64,000 bases of DNA from Parvularculaceae bacterium. Lineage in GTDB: Bacteria > Pseudomonadota > Alphaproteobacteria > Caulobacterales > Parvularculaceae. Positions 16,309 through 23,811 of the stretch are shown piece after piece. A program made the position numbers and the translations under genes. Position 1 is the stretch's first letter. Each line of letters starts with the position of its first letter. The notes beneath the pieces were generated by a model. That model was not told where the DNA came from and ran no database searches. It saw nothing but the letters and a program-made list of their open reading frames with translations. Where the stretch lies: NCBI GenBank assembly GCA_020446945.1, contig JAGRDS010000014.1, positions 23,808 through 87,807 of the forward strand. Direction: 5' to 3'.

Positions 16309-18728
16309 TAAAACGACGCCTTCAGCGTGAGCGAATATTCGCGGCCGCGCCCCGGAAGGACGCCGATTTCCTCATAGACGTTCTGAACCGGAATGAAATG
16401 CCGCTTGTCGAAAGCATTGTCGATATTGGCGGTCAGCGAAAACCCGTTGAAAGCCCAGAAGAACGACGCCTTGCCGAGCGCATAGGCCGGGAACCGGACG
16501 GCGTTTGCAAGTTTGCCGCCCGTCTCGCCGACATAAACGGCGCCGGCCGTCGCGCCGAACGTACCGAAATCGGTGCGCGGCGAGGTGTAGGTGATAAATC
16601 CCGATGCAAGTATGTCGGGCGTCGTGCGGCGCTTGTAGCCGTTTTGCAGTTCGGGGATGCAGCTTGCGTTCAGCGCCGCGAACAGCCCGCCGTAACCGGA
16701 GGCCGGATCGATGCCGAAATAGGATGGCGGGAGTACGACGAATTCGCCATTGCCGGAACCGCACGCGCCCGGCGCCCCGATCTTCGCTTCCTGAAGCGTC
16801 ACGGCCGAGGTGAGACTCCAATTGTCGGAGAGAAGATATTTAAGCTCCGCCTCAATCCCTTTCGAGGTTTCGGTGTCCAGGTTTCCGAACGGGTCGCTGC
16901 GCTGGCGTTCCTGCCGGTAAAACGCGAGCGAGCCGAACAGATCGCCGCTCCCGGCCTTGAGGCCGAATTCGACCATTTCAGAATCGGCGATGAAATTGTT
17001 CTGAAAGATGCGGTCGACTTCCACGCCGCCGCCGTCATTCGTTTCGAGCGTGTTGTTCTGCGCGTAGGTCGCATAGGCGAGGATATCGCCGCCGAGAACA
17101 TATCGCAGCGACGCCTCATAGCTCGCCGTGAAATCATCGCCCTTGAGGCGGACAAAGCCGAGAGCGGGGTTGAAGATCGTCGAGCCGGTGTTGATCGAGG
17201 ACGCCGTGAAACGATCAAGGCGAATGCTGGCGAGAATCGACAGGCGATCGGTCAGCGCCGCGTCGGAAACGAAATAAAACGCGAGATCGTTCGTCGTCGA
17301 ATCAAGATCGGTATCCCATCCGATCCCGTTCGGTTCGATGGAAAAGGGATCGTCGAATACGTCGCCGCCCGTCGGCCCGACGGTCAGATCGCGCCGGTCG
17401 ACGGCGAGATAACCGGAAAGGAACGTCTGGCGCGTATGGTTGTCGTAGCGCCGCCACGAAACGCCGGCGATATTGCTCATTTCCACGCCGGCGAGGCGTA
17501 GCGGAAATTCGTAGCTCGCGCGCAGCTCCACAACATCGGAGATATATTGCGCGGCGAAACCGTAACTCTGACTGAGATCGCCGTTCATGCTGTCGAAAAA
17601 CGCCTGAAGCCGAATGGCCTGATCGGGTCCGGCGTCGATTGAAAAATCGGCATAGGCCGTACCCGTCCTGGAATCGGCGATATCCTGATCGGCGATAAAC
17701 ACCGTGCGCGGATCAAGCGTCGAGACGCCGATATTCCGATCGAGCGTGAAGGCGGGGCCGGGGAAGACGCCGAAGTCGACGAACTGGCGAATATTCGAAG
17801 CGCCGAAAAACGCGCCCACAGCGGCGTCGACTTCATCGGGCGTCAGCTTGCCGTTCGAATCGAGGTCGCGAAGGTCGGTGTCGGCGCCGGTTATATAGGT
17901 TGCGTTGTCGATCAGGTCCTGGGTAACGCGGTTCCAGCCGATCGTCTGCTTGTACCCGCTCGATGAGAAATAGGCGCCGCCGATTTCCAGCGAATAGCGG
18001 CCCGAATCGGCGAGCGTGAAAGCAGCCTGCGCGAGAACGCGCTCCGGTTCTACGCCGCGGTAGAAGCTTTTCGAATTCTCATACTCGCCATAGGCGTAAA
18101 CGCCGGCGTCCTTCGAACCGATTGCGAACGCGGCGCCGGCGGCGGCGTTTACGACATGCTTCTGGTAAGACCCGATTTCGCCGCCGATTTCGAACATGCG
18201 CCCGCGTTCGCCGATCTTTCGTTGCGTCAACGCGGTCAATGGCGTCACGTTCACGAATCCGCCGACGCGCCCGGCGCCGTATATCGCCGGCGTCGGGCCG
18301 CGCACGACCTCTATGCGCTCGCTGGCGCCGATGGGCGTTGGAAACGTGCCGGGATTTTCAACCCGCTTGAAGCCGCGAAAATAGCTGTCGGCGCGATTGC
18401 CGCGAATGGTGACGCTTCCCGGAACGCCGAAAAAGCTGCCCGTAAAGGTTCCTGGCGCGACGGCGGCGAGATCGTCGACCGTTTCGATGTTGAAGCGTTC
18501 GATCGTCTCGTCGCTGATGGCGGAGATCGAACGCGGCAGGTCGGCGTAGGAAAGGTCGAGACCGTAAACCGACCGGCTGCCGCCAAGTTCCAACAGTTCG
18601 AGCGGGTCGGCGACGACGACGATTTCGTCTATCGGCTCCTCTGATCGCGCCAATGCGTCTGGTTGCGCAAAAGCGGCGCAGGGCGCTGAAACGATCGCCG
18701 CGACGATAAACTTTGAAACGCTCGACAT
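16308..18728 (-). CDS. TonB-dependent outer-membrane receptor under FMN riboswitch control (candidate flavin receptor)
   Basis: An 806-residue receptor: signal peptide (residues 1-21, ending CAAFAQ), TonB-box-like EPIDEIVVVA (31-40), plug domain (about 60-165: LPRSISAISDETIERFN, FGVPGSVTIRGNRADSYFRG, ERIEVVRGPTPAIYGAG) and a beta-barrel ending in aromatic GREYSLTLKASF. The plug resembles siderophore receptors of the FhuA type. A textbook EF-hand loop lies at residues 288-299 in the barrel part. The start at 18728 is set by the signal peptide; the frame stays open to 18968 through the riboswitch, but that part is RNA leader. Regulation by FMN points to riboflavin, FMN or FAD as ligand rather than iron. 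No cobalamin or iron-box element was seen. Confidence 0.85.
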   Translation of the reverse strand: MSSVSKFIVAAIVSAPCAAFAQPDALARSEEPIDEIVVVADPLELLELGGSRSVYGLDLSYADLPRSISAISDETIERFNIETVDDLAAVAPGTFTGSFFGVPGSVTIRGNRADSYFRGFKRVENPGTFPTPIGASERIEVVRGPTPAIYGAGRVGGFVNVTPLTALTQRKIGERGRMFEIGGEIGSYQKHVVNAAAGAAFAIGSKDAGVYAYGEYENSKSFYRGVEPERVLAQAAFTLADSGRYSLEIGGAYFSSSGYKQTIGWNRVTQDLIDNATYITGADTDLRDLDSNGKLTPDEVDAAVGAFFGASNIRQFVDFGVFPGPAFTLDRNIGVSTLDPRTVFIADQDIADSRTGTAYADFSIDAGPDQAIRLQAFFDSMNGDLSQSYGFAAQYISDVVELRASYEFPLRLAGVEMSNIAGVSWRRYDNHTRQTFLSGYLAVDRRDLTVGPTGGDVFDDPFSIEPNGIGWDTDLDSTTNDLAFYFVSDAALTDRLSILASIRLDRFTASSINTGSTIFNPALGFVRLKGDDFTASYEASLRYVLGGDILAYATYAQNNTLETNDGGGVEVDRIFQNNFIADSEMVEFGLKAGSGDLFGSLAFYRQERQRSDPFGNLDTETSKGIEAELKYLLSDNWSLTSAVTLQEAKIGAPGACGSGNGEFVVLPPSYFGIDPASGYGGLFAALNASCIPELQNGYKRRTTPDILASGFITYTSPRTDFGTFGATAGAVYVGETGGKLANAVRFPAYALGKASFFWAFNGFSLTANIDNAFDKRHFIPVQNVYEEIGVLPGRGREYSLTLKASF

Positions 18729-18760
18729 AAAAATCCCGACTTTGCGAGCGGAAAGTCGGG
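18729..18760 (-). terminator. Riboswitch expression platform: hairpin with U-run abutting the start codon
   Basis: On the minus strand a perfect 9-bp stem, CCCGACTTT (18752-18760) with AAAGTCGGG (18735-18743), closes an 8-base loop and is followed by ATTTTT and directly by the receptor ATG. It has the form of an intrinsic terminator. The only Shine-Dalgarno-like sequence, GGGA five bases before ATG, lies in the 3' arm, so the same hairpin would also hide the ribosome site. The GACTTTC of its 5' arm could pair with GAAAGTC in the aptamer as an anti-terminator; that is a proposal. Confidence 0.72.
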
Positions 18761-18850
18761 GCGAACACAAACATCCCGCACCTGCGGCGAACCGGGCTGC
18801 GCGCATAGATCGCAGTCCCGCGTTCGCGCGCAAAGGCGCAACGCCTGTGT

Positions 18851-19003
18851 GATCTTCTCTCATCCGGACTGTGACCGTCGGCTCTGGACTCTCACCAGAT
18901 CCTGCTCTGCGCGAGGAATTTCCGCCTCTCGCTCGGCTCGCGGGCTTATCGGCTTTCGACCGAAACACCGCCGGTGGGGACTTTCACCCCGCCCCGAAGA
19001 TCC
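18851..19003 (-). ncRNA. FMN riboswitch (RFN element)
   Basis: Read on the minus strand, the segment has the complete RFN consensus: closing stem P1 GATCTTC (18997-19003) with GAAGATC (18851-18857), then GGGGCGGGGTGAAAGTCCCC with ACCGGCGGT, then GAGCCCGCGAGC-like helices (AAGCCCGCGAGC), GGATCTGGTGAGAGTCCAGA, GCCGACGGTCACAGTCCGGA and TGAGAGAAGATC. These are the invariant joining regions that bind FMN. It stands 122 bases before the TonB-receptor start and downstream of a good promoter. RFN elements control riboflavin synthesis or uptake genes; no rib biosynthesis gene is adjacent here, so it controls transport. Confidence 0.96.
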
Positions 19004-19030
19004 TGTCTCGCGGATTGAACCGCAGTTGGG

Positions 19031-19059
19031 TATATAGCCGCGGTTTCCGATAGGATCAA
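19031..19059 (-). promoter_or_regulatory. Promoter of the FMN-riboswitch operon
   Basis: On the minus strand TTGATC (19054-19059) and TATATA (19031-19036) are separated by exactly 17 bases, a near-consensus sigma-70 promoter. Predicted transcription would begin about 19024, some 20 bases before the aptamer P1 stem. The AT-rich -10 box stands out in this GC-rich sequence. The divergent aguA start is at 19097. Confidence 0.75.
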
Positions 19060-19096
19060 CGCGCCGGCGAAGCGGCGGCGCAAAAACCGGATTGTT

Positions 19097-20248
19097 ATGA
19101 AAACGCCTCATCGCCAACCGGCCGAATGGATGAATCACGAAGCCGTATGGATCGGCTGGCCGTCAGCGGCCGATCTTTGGGAGGAAAACCTTGAGCCCGC
19201 GCAGGCCGAGGTCGCCGAATTGATCGGCGCCATCTGCTTTCCCGATCCCGGCGACGAAGCAGGCGGGAAGGTCAGGGGCGAGCGGGTCGAGCTTCTGGTG
19301 CGCGGGCCGGACGCGCGCATTGCAGCCGAAGCGATGCGGCTTGCGCTGCCCGATCCCGCTGCGGTTCGCCTGCACGAAGCCCCGCTCGGCGACATCTGGC
19401 TGCGCGACACCGGCCCGATTTTTGTCGATGACGGCGCGACAGGCGTGAATGCGAGCGCCTTTCGGTTTAACGGATGGGGCGGGAAATATCTTCTCGCCAG
19501 CGACGATGCGATCGCCGGCCTCGTCGCGGAAAAGGCGGGTGCGCGCCTTCACCGATTTGATGCGCTGGTCGCAGAAGGCGGCGCGATAGAAGTAGACGGC
19601 GAAGGCGCGTGCATAACGACGCGCCAGTGCCTTCTCAACAGGAACCGCAATCCGGCCATGTCCGAAAGAGCCGTGGAGGGCGTATTGAATGAGGCGCTGG
19701 GGATCGAAAAGGTCATCTGGCTGGACGAGGGCATGATCGGCGATCACACAGACGGCCATGTCGACAATCTTGCGCGGTTCATCGCGCCCGGCAAAGTCGC
19801 GTGCATGAAAGCGAATGGCGCGGACGATCCGAATGCGGCGGTTTTTTCAGCGATAAGGAAAACGCTCGAAAGCGCGACAGACGCGCGCGGCCGGCCGCTG
19901 GAAGTGATCGAACTGCCGTCGCCGGGGCTTGCAAGGCTAAATGGCGATATCGTTCCCGCAAGCCATATGAATTTCTATATCGCAAACCATTCGCTCATTA
20001 TGCCGTCCTATGGCGGCATTACGAATGAAGACGAGTCCGCGCTTGAATGTCTAGAAATTCTCGAACGCCATGTCGAGCGCGCGCATTTTTACGCAATCGA
20101 CTCGTCTCACCTGCTTTCGGGCGGCGGTTCGTTTCATTGCATCAGCCAGCAGCAGCCTGCGGCGGCGTCAATGGCCGGCGCTGTCGCCCCAGACCGTGCG
20201 AACGCGCGCATCGCGCCGGCAAGCGGTTCGGTAATATCGGTAACGTAG
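19097..20248 (+). CDS. aguA: Agmatine deiminase
   Basis: A 383-residue guanidine-group hydrolase turning agmatine into N-carbamoylputrescine and ammonia. It starts with PAEWMNHEAVWIGWPS and has LRDTGPIFVDD, FNGWGGKY, VAEGGAIEVDGEGACITT, DEGMIGDHTDGHVDN and the catalytic Cys at residue 348 (GGGSFHCISQQQP). The family normally ends at QQQP (residue 354, base 20158). Here 29 more residues follow, encoded opposite the 3' end of msrA, giving an 81-base antisense overlap. The first gene of putrescine synthesis from arginine (arginine decarboxylase) is not in this window. Confidence 0.94.
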   Translation: MKTPHRQPAEWMNHEAVWIGWPSAADLWEENLEPAQAEVAELIGAICFPDPGDEAGGKVRGERVELLVRGPDARIAAEAMRLALPDPAAVRLHEAPLGDIWLRDTGPIFVDDGATGVNASAFRFNGWGGKYLLASDDAIAGLVAEKAGARLHRFDALVAEGGAIEVDGEGACITTRQCLLNRNRNPAMSERAVEGVLNEALGIEKVIWLDEGMIGDHTDGHVDNLARFIAPGKVACMKANGADDPNAAVFSAIRKTLESATDARGRPLEVIELPSPGLARLNGDIVPASHMNFYIANHSLIMPSYGGITNEDESALECLEILERHVERAHFYAIDSSHLLSGGGSFHCISQQQPAAASMAGAVAPDRANARIAPASGSVISVT

Positions 20249-20797
20249 CGGATTTTTCTTGTAGTAATCCTGGTGATAATCTTCGGCGCGCCAGAATTCG
20301 CCGCGGTCTTCGATCGGCGTGACGATCTTTTTCCCGAGTTCGGTTTCCGCCTGCGCGATGGCGGCTTTCGCATCGGCCCATTCATCTGCGTTCGACGCGA
20401 AAATCGCGCTCGTATAGGAATGGCCGCGATCGCAAAACTGGCCGCCGTCGTCGAGCGGGTCGATATGGCGAAGCAGGTAATCGACGAGGGCGCGATAGGA
20501 TACGACCGACGGATCGTAGAAAATTTCCGCCGCTTCGATGTGGCCTTCATGATTTTTATAGGTCGGGTTCTGCATCAGCCCGCCCGAATAGCCGGATATG
20601 ACTTCGCTTACGCCTTCGAGCTTCTCAAAATCCGATTCAACGCACCAGAAACAGCCGCCGGCGAAAACGGCTGTCGCCGCCTTCGCGGCCGCCGGCTCCT
20701 GCGCGGCTGGCGGCTCTTGCGCGATTGCGGAATGGTTCGCGGCGACAAGCGCGGCGAGGGCTGAAATAAGTGCGGTTCGGTGTTTCATCATTGTCAT
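20168..20797 (-). CDS. msrA: Peptide methionine-S-oxide reductase MsrA, exported
   Basis: A 209-residue protein: signal peptide (about residues 1-26, ending AIAQ), a Pro/Ala-rich linker, then the MsrA domain with catalytic Cys49 in GGCFWCVES and the landmarks SGYSGG, YKNHEGHIEA, FYDPSVVSY, DRGHSYTSAIF and AEDYHQDYY. It reduces methionine-S-sulfoxide in proteins, here in the periplasm. A resolving cysteine is present near the C-terminus (TACRRD). Start codons at 20797, 20791 and 20788 are all possible; the first is listed. No msrB is adjacent. Its 3' end overlaps aguA by 81 bases on the other strand. Confidence 0.92.
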   Translation of the reverse strand: MTMMKHRTALISALAALVAANHSAIAQEPPAAQEPAAAKAATAVFAGGCFWCVESDFEKLEGVSEVISGYSGGLMQNPTYKNHEGHIEAAEIFYDPSVVSYRALVDYLLRHIDPLDDGGQFCDRGHSYTSAIFASNADEWADAKAAIAQAETELGKKIVTPIEDRGEFWRAEDYHQDYYKKNPLRYRYYRTACRRDARVRTVWGDSAGH

Positions 20798-20904
20798 CGC
20801 TCGCTCGGATCGAATTTTATCTAGCGCTCGCGCCATCGCGGCGCCAGCCGCCTCACAGTGAAGTTAACCATGCCAAACGAATTCGTGACCGCATACGGCC
20901 GGGA

Positions 20905-20948
20905 TAAATTTTCCGGAAATTTACCAAGCATTTTTCAGGAGTTTTAAT
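20905..20948 (+). promoter_or_regulatory. Candidate promoter with inverted repeat before first PEP-CTERM gene
   Basis: An inverted repeat TAAATTT-TCCGG-AAATTTA (20905-20923) overlaps a possible -35 box TTTACC (20920-20925), which is followed after 17 bases by TTTAAT (20943-20948). The AT-rich patch stands out from its surroundings. It could be a promoter with an overlapping operator for the gene starting at 20994. Consensus match is only fair. Confidence 0.4.
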
Positions 20949-20993
20949 TATCGACGCACATTCTCGACGCCAGGTTTCGGGGGCGCGAGTTCT

Positions 20994-21572
20994 GTGCGTG
21001 GCTTGATTTCCATAATCGCGGCGGCCTGTGCGCTGTGCGCGCCGGCCAAGGCGGCGACGACCGTTTACGCGTCGGGCGTTTATCAGACGTCCGGTCTGGT
21101 TTTCGGTTCGGGCAACGCGATCGGCGCAACCGATTCGTCCTCTGCAACCCTGTTTCCCTTTTTCGGCGTGCCGAGTTCGATAACGTTGATCATGTCGCAG
21201 GCGATCACCGGCGCTTCCGCGTCATTCGTCGGACAGCGATTGACAGCCGGCTCGAATGTCGAGGTCGCGATCGGCGAAGTCGTCGGCGGCACGACGATTT
21301 TCTCCACGTTCACCTCCCTGCCGGGCGGGGCCGGGCCGACGGCCTTCGCCGTCAATCTCGGTGCGGCCTGTTCGGCGATATCCGCGACCGGCTGCTCGCT
21401 GCTTCGCATTCGCGTTTCAGGCGGGTTCGGGAGCGGGTTTAATCTCGACGGCGTTTCAGGCGTCGCTTCCGCGCCGGAACCCTCGATCTGGGGGCTGATG
21501 ATTCTCGGTTTCGGCGTCACGACATGGCGGCTCAGGAACGCACGCAGCGCCGTTGCGAAAACCCTCGCCTAG
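20994..21572 (+). CDS. PEP-CTERM sorting-signal protein (first of a tandem pair)
   Basis: A 192-residue exported protein. The signal peptide ends CAPAKA (about residue 20). The body is Gly/Ser/Thr-rich and strand-like. The C-terminus has the sorting signal: APEPSIWGLMILGFGVTTWRLR, that is PEP, a hydrophobic helix and a basic end. PEP-CTERM proteins are cleaved by exosortase and released or anchored at the surface. Two cysteines (AACSAIS and GCSLLR) may form a disulfide. It shares VYAxxVY, GCSLLRxR, LDGVSGV and the tail with the next gene, so the two are paralogues. The start is a GTG at 20994, chosen because the signal peptide begins there. Confidence 0.85.
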   Translation: MRGLISIIAAACALCAPAKAATTVYASGVYQTSGLVFGSGNAIGATDSSSATLFPFFGVPSSITLIMSQAITGASASFVGQRLTAGSNVEVAIGEVVGGTTIFSTFTSLPGGAGPTAFAVNLGAACSAISATGCSLLRIRVSGGFGSGFNLDGVSGVASAPEPSIWGLMILGFGVTTWRLRNARSAVAKTLA

Positions 21573-21687
21573 CCGGCGCGCTCGATCGAATTGTTAAGAA
21601 TTCCGCAAGCTTCCTTTAAAAGAACCTAACTAGTCTCCGGCCCGCTGAATGGGGGGGCGTGGCTTAGTCACGTCCAAGGAGAATGCC

Positions 21688-22296
21688 ATGACAATGGCGA
21701 CCCGCATAATCATCGTCGCCCTGGCGGCGATGCTCGCTGCGTTCCCGGCGCGCGCAGCGACATCTGTTTACGCTGCGTCGGTTTACAGTCAGAGCGGCGT
21801 TACATCCGCATCGAACGCGCTGTTCGGCGCGGACGGCGCCGGCGCCCTGATCGCGTCCGGCGGCGAGCTTGTTCTGCAATACGCAAATCCGCTGACCGGA
21901 CAGTCGATCGCGGCGAACCTTCTTCCGCTCGCCGGATCGCCCGCCTTCAACGTGCTCGCCGTTTCGGTCGGCGAGGTTATCGGCGGCGTTGCTAATTTCT
22001 CCGGCGAATTCGTCCTTGTGGATATGGGCGCCGGCGGCGTTTTGAACGCCGATATGTCAGCGCTTTGTTCGTCCGTGTCCGGATCGGGTTGTTCGTTGCT
22101 GCGTTTCCGGAACGCGGCCTCGTTCAACGCGCCGGGCGCATTGCTCGACGGCGTCAGCGGCGTATCGAATGCGCCGGAACCCGCCGCGTGGGCGTTGTTG
22201 CTGCTCGGTTTCGCAGGTGTCGGCTGGCGATTGAAATCGCTTCGCCGCGCCGATGATCGGCGCACGCGCAATATCGCCGGGCGCGCATTCGCCTGA
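21688..22296 (+). CDS. PEP-CTERM sorting-signal protein (second of a tandem pair)
   Basis: A 202-residue paralogue of the preceding protein. Signal peptide ends FPARA (about residue 23). The extracellular part again has ATSVYAASVY, a Cys pair (ALCSSVSGSGCSLLRFR) and LDGVSGV, and the tail NAPEPAAWALLLLGFAGVGWRLK with a basic end. AAGGAG eight bases before ATG at 21688 decides the start. The 115-base gap to its neighbour contains CGTG-gcttagt-CACG (21658-21672). No exosortase or glycan genes are in the window, so the sorting machinery must be elsewhere. Role unknown; surface or biofilm matrix is the usual guess. Confidence 0.86.
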   Translation: MTMATRIIIVALAAMLAAFPARAATSVYAASVYSQSGVTSASNALFGADGAGALIASGGELVLQYANPLTGQSIAANLLPLAGSPAFNVLAVSVGEVIGGVANFSGEFVLVDMGAGGVLNADMSALCSSVSGSGCSLLRFRNAASFNAPGALLDGVSGVSNAPEPAAWALLLLGFAGVGWRLKSLRRADDRRTRNIAGRAFA

Positions 22297-22322
22297 GCGC
22301 GCGTAAAGACGAATAGACCCCG

Positions 22323-22379
22323 GCCGTTCATCCCCTCCGAACGGCTAGAACCGCCCGGCGCGACCCCGCCGGGCGGTTC
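22323..22379. terminator. Two tandem hairpins between convergent genes (bidirectional terminator)
   Basis: The first hairpin is GCCGTTC (22323-22329) with GAACGGC (22339-22345). The second is a perfect 12-bp stem, GAACCGCCCGGC (22348-22359) with GCCGGGCGGTTC (22368-22379), loop GCGACCCC. They fill the 84-base gap between the PEP-CTERM gene and purB, which converge. T-runs are weak, but the stem strength and position support termination in both directions. Confidence 0.75.
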
Positions 22380-22380
22380 G

Positions 22381-23697
22381 TTATTCGCTCGAAGCCTCGC
22401 CGAATACGCGGCGGAAAATCGTATCGACATGCTTTGCGTGATAGGCGTCGTCGAACAGGGCCGACAGCGCATCCGGCGAAAGCAGTGCGGCGACTTCCTT
22501 GTCCGCGTTCAGGTTTTCCCGCAGCGTTCCTTCCCCGCGCCAGGCCGGCATCGCGTTGCGTTGAACGAGCCGGTAAGCGTCCTCGCGCGATGCGCCGGCC
22601 TGGGTCAGCGCCAGAAGAACGCGCTGCGAATGAACGAGGCCGCCGAGCCTGTTCAGGTTTTCGAGCATGCGGTCAGGGTAAACGACAAGGTTTTCAATCA
22701 CTCCCGCCAGCCTGTTCAGCGCGAAATCGAGGTGGATCGTCGCGTCCGGTCCGATGCCGCGTTCGACCGAGGAATGCGAAATATCGCGCTCATGCCAGAG
22801 CGCGACATTCTCCAGCGCGGGTATTACGCACATGCGCACGAGGCGCGCGAGGCCGGTCAGGTTCTCCGTCAGGACCGGATTGCGTTTGTGCGGCATCGCC
22901 GAGGAGCCTTTCTGGCCCGGCGAAAAATATTCTTCCGCCTCCAGAACTTCGGTGCGCTGCAGATGGCGGATTTCCGTCGCCAGCCTTTCGATGGATGAGG
23001 CGACGATCGCGAGCGCGGAGAAAAAGGCCGCATGACGGTCGCGCGGAATGACCTGCGTTGAAACCTTTTCAACCGCCAGGCCAAGCTTTTGCGCTACATG
23101 TTCCTCAACTGCGGGATCGACATTTGCGAATGTTCCGACGGCGCCCGAAATGGCGCAAACGGCGATTTCCTCGCGCGCGATTTCAAGACGGCGCCGCGCG
23201 CGTTCGAATTCGGTGAAATACCCGGCGAGTTTTACGCCGAAAGTCGTCGGCTCGGCGTGAATGCCGTGACTTCTTCCAATCGTAAGAGTCGACTTGTGTT
23301 CGAAGGCGCGTTTCTTGATCGCCGCCAGAACGCGATCCACATCCTTGAGAAGAATATCCGCAGCGCGGGTCAACTGAACGGAAAGGCAGGTGTCGAGAAC
23401 ATCGGATGAGGTCATTCCCTGATGTACGAAGCGCGCCTCTGGCCCGACGATTTCCGCAAGATGTGTGAGGAACGCGATGACGTCATGTTTGACCTCGCGT
23501 TCGATCGCATCGATCCGTTCGACATCGAATTGCGCCGCGCCGCCTTTTTCCCAGACTTTCTTCGCCGCCTCTTTCGGGATGACGCCAAGATCGGCGAGCT
23601 TGTCGGCGGCGTGCGCCTCGATCTCGAACCAGATCCGGAACCGCATCTGCGGCGACCAGATGGCGGACATTTCTTCGCGGGCGTAACGGGGAATCAT
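22381..23697 (-). CDS. purB: Adenylosuccinate lyase
   Basis: A 438-residue member of the fumarase/aspartase superfamily that splits SAICAR and adenylosuccinate, releasing fumarate, in purine synthesis. The signature loop GSSAMPHKRNP (residues 264-274) carries the catalytic Ser; the general acid region GRSHGIHAEPTTFG (about 141-154) and MTSSDVLDT are intact. AAGGAG lies seven bases before ATG at 23697. Length and motifs match the PurB subgroup found in Bacillus and Alphaproteobacteria rather than the longer E. coli type. Confidence 0.97.
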   Translation of the reverse strand: MIPRYAREEMSAIWSPQMRFRIWFEIEAHAADKLADLGVIPKEAAKKVWEKGGAAQFDVERIDAIEREVKHDVIAFLTHLAEIVGPEARFVHQGMTSSDVLDTCLSVQLTRAADILLKDVDRVLAAIKKRAFEHKSTLTIGRSHGIHAEPTTFGVKLAGYFTEFERARRRLEIAREEIAVCAISGAVGTFANVDPAVEEHVAQKLGLAVEKVSTQVIPRDRHAAFFSALAIVASSIERLATEIRHLQRTEVLEAEEYFSPGQKGSSAMPHKRNPVLTENLTGLARLVRMCVIPALENVALWHERDISHSSVERGIGPDATIHLDFALNRLAGVIENLVVYPDRMLENLNRLGGLVHSQRVLLALTQAGASREDAYRLVQRNAMPAWRGEGTLRENLNADKEVAALLSPDALSALFDDAYHAKHVDTIFRRVFGEASSE

Positions 23698-23811
23698 CGG
23701 CGGCTCCTTCTCGCGGCGCGGAGGTACGCCGCCCGCCCGGGCCTGTCAAAGAGCCGGCGCTCCGAATGCCGCAGGAGCGGCTGCGATGGGCGGGAGCAGG
23801 GCCGGGAGCGC

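Noticed and set aside
18729..18968. An 80-residue N-terminal extension of the TonB receptor through the leader
   Set aside because: The extension is the translated FMN riboswitch and terminator. The real signal peptide begins at 18728.
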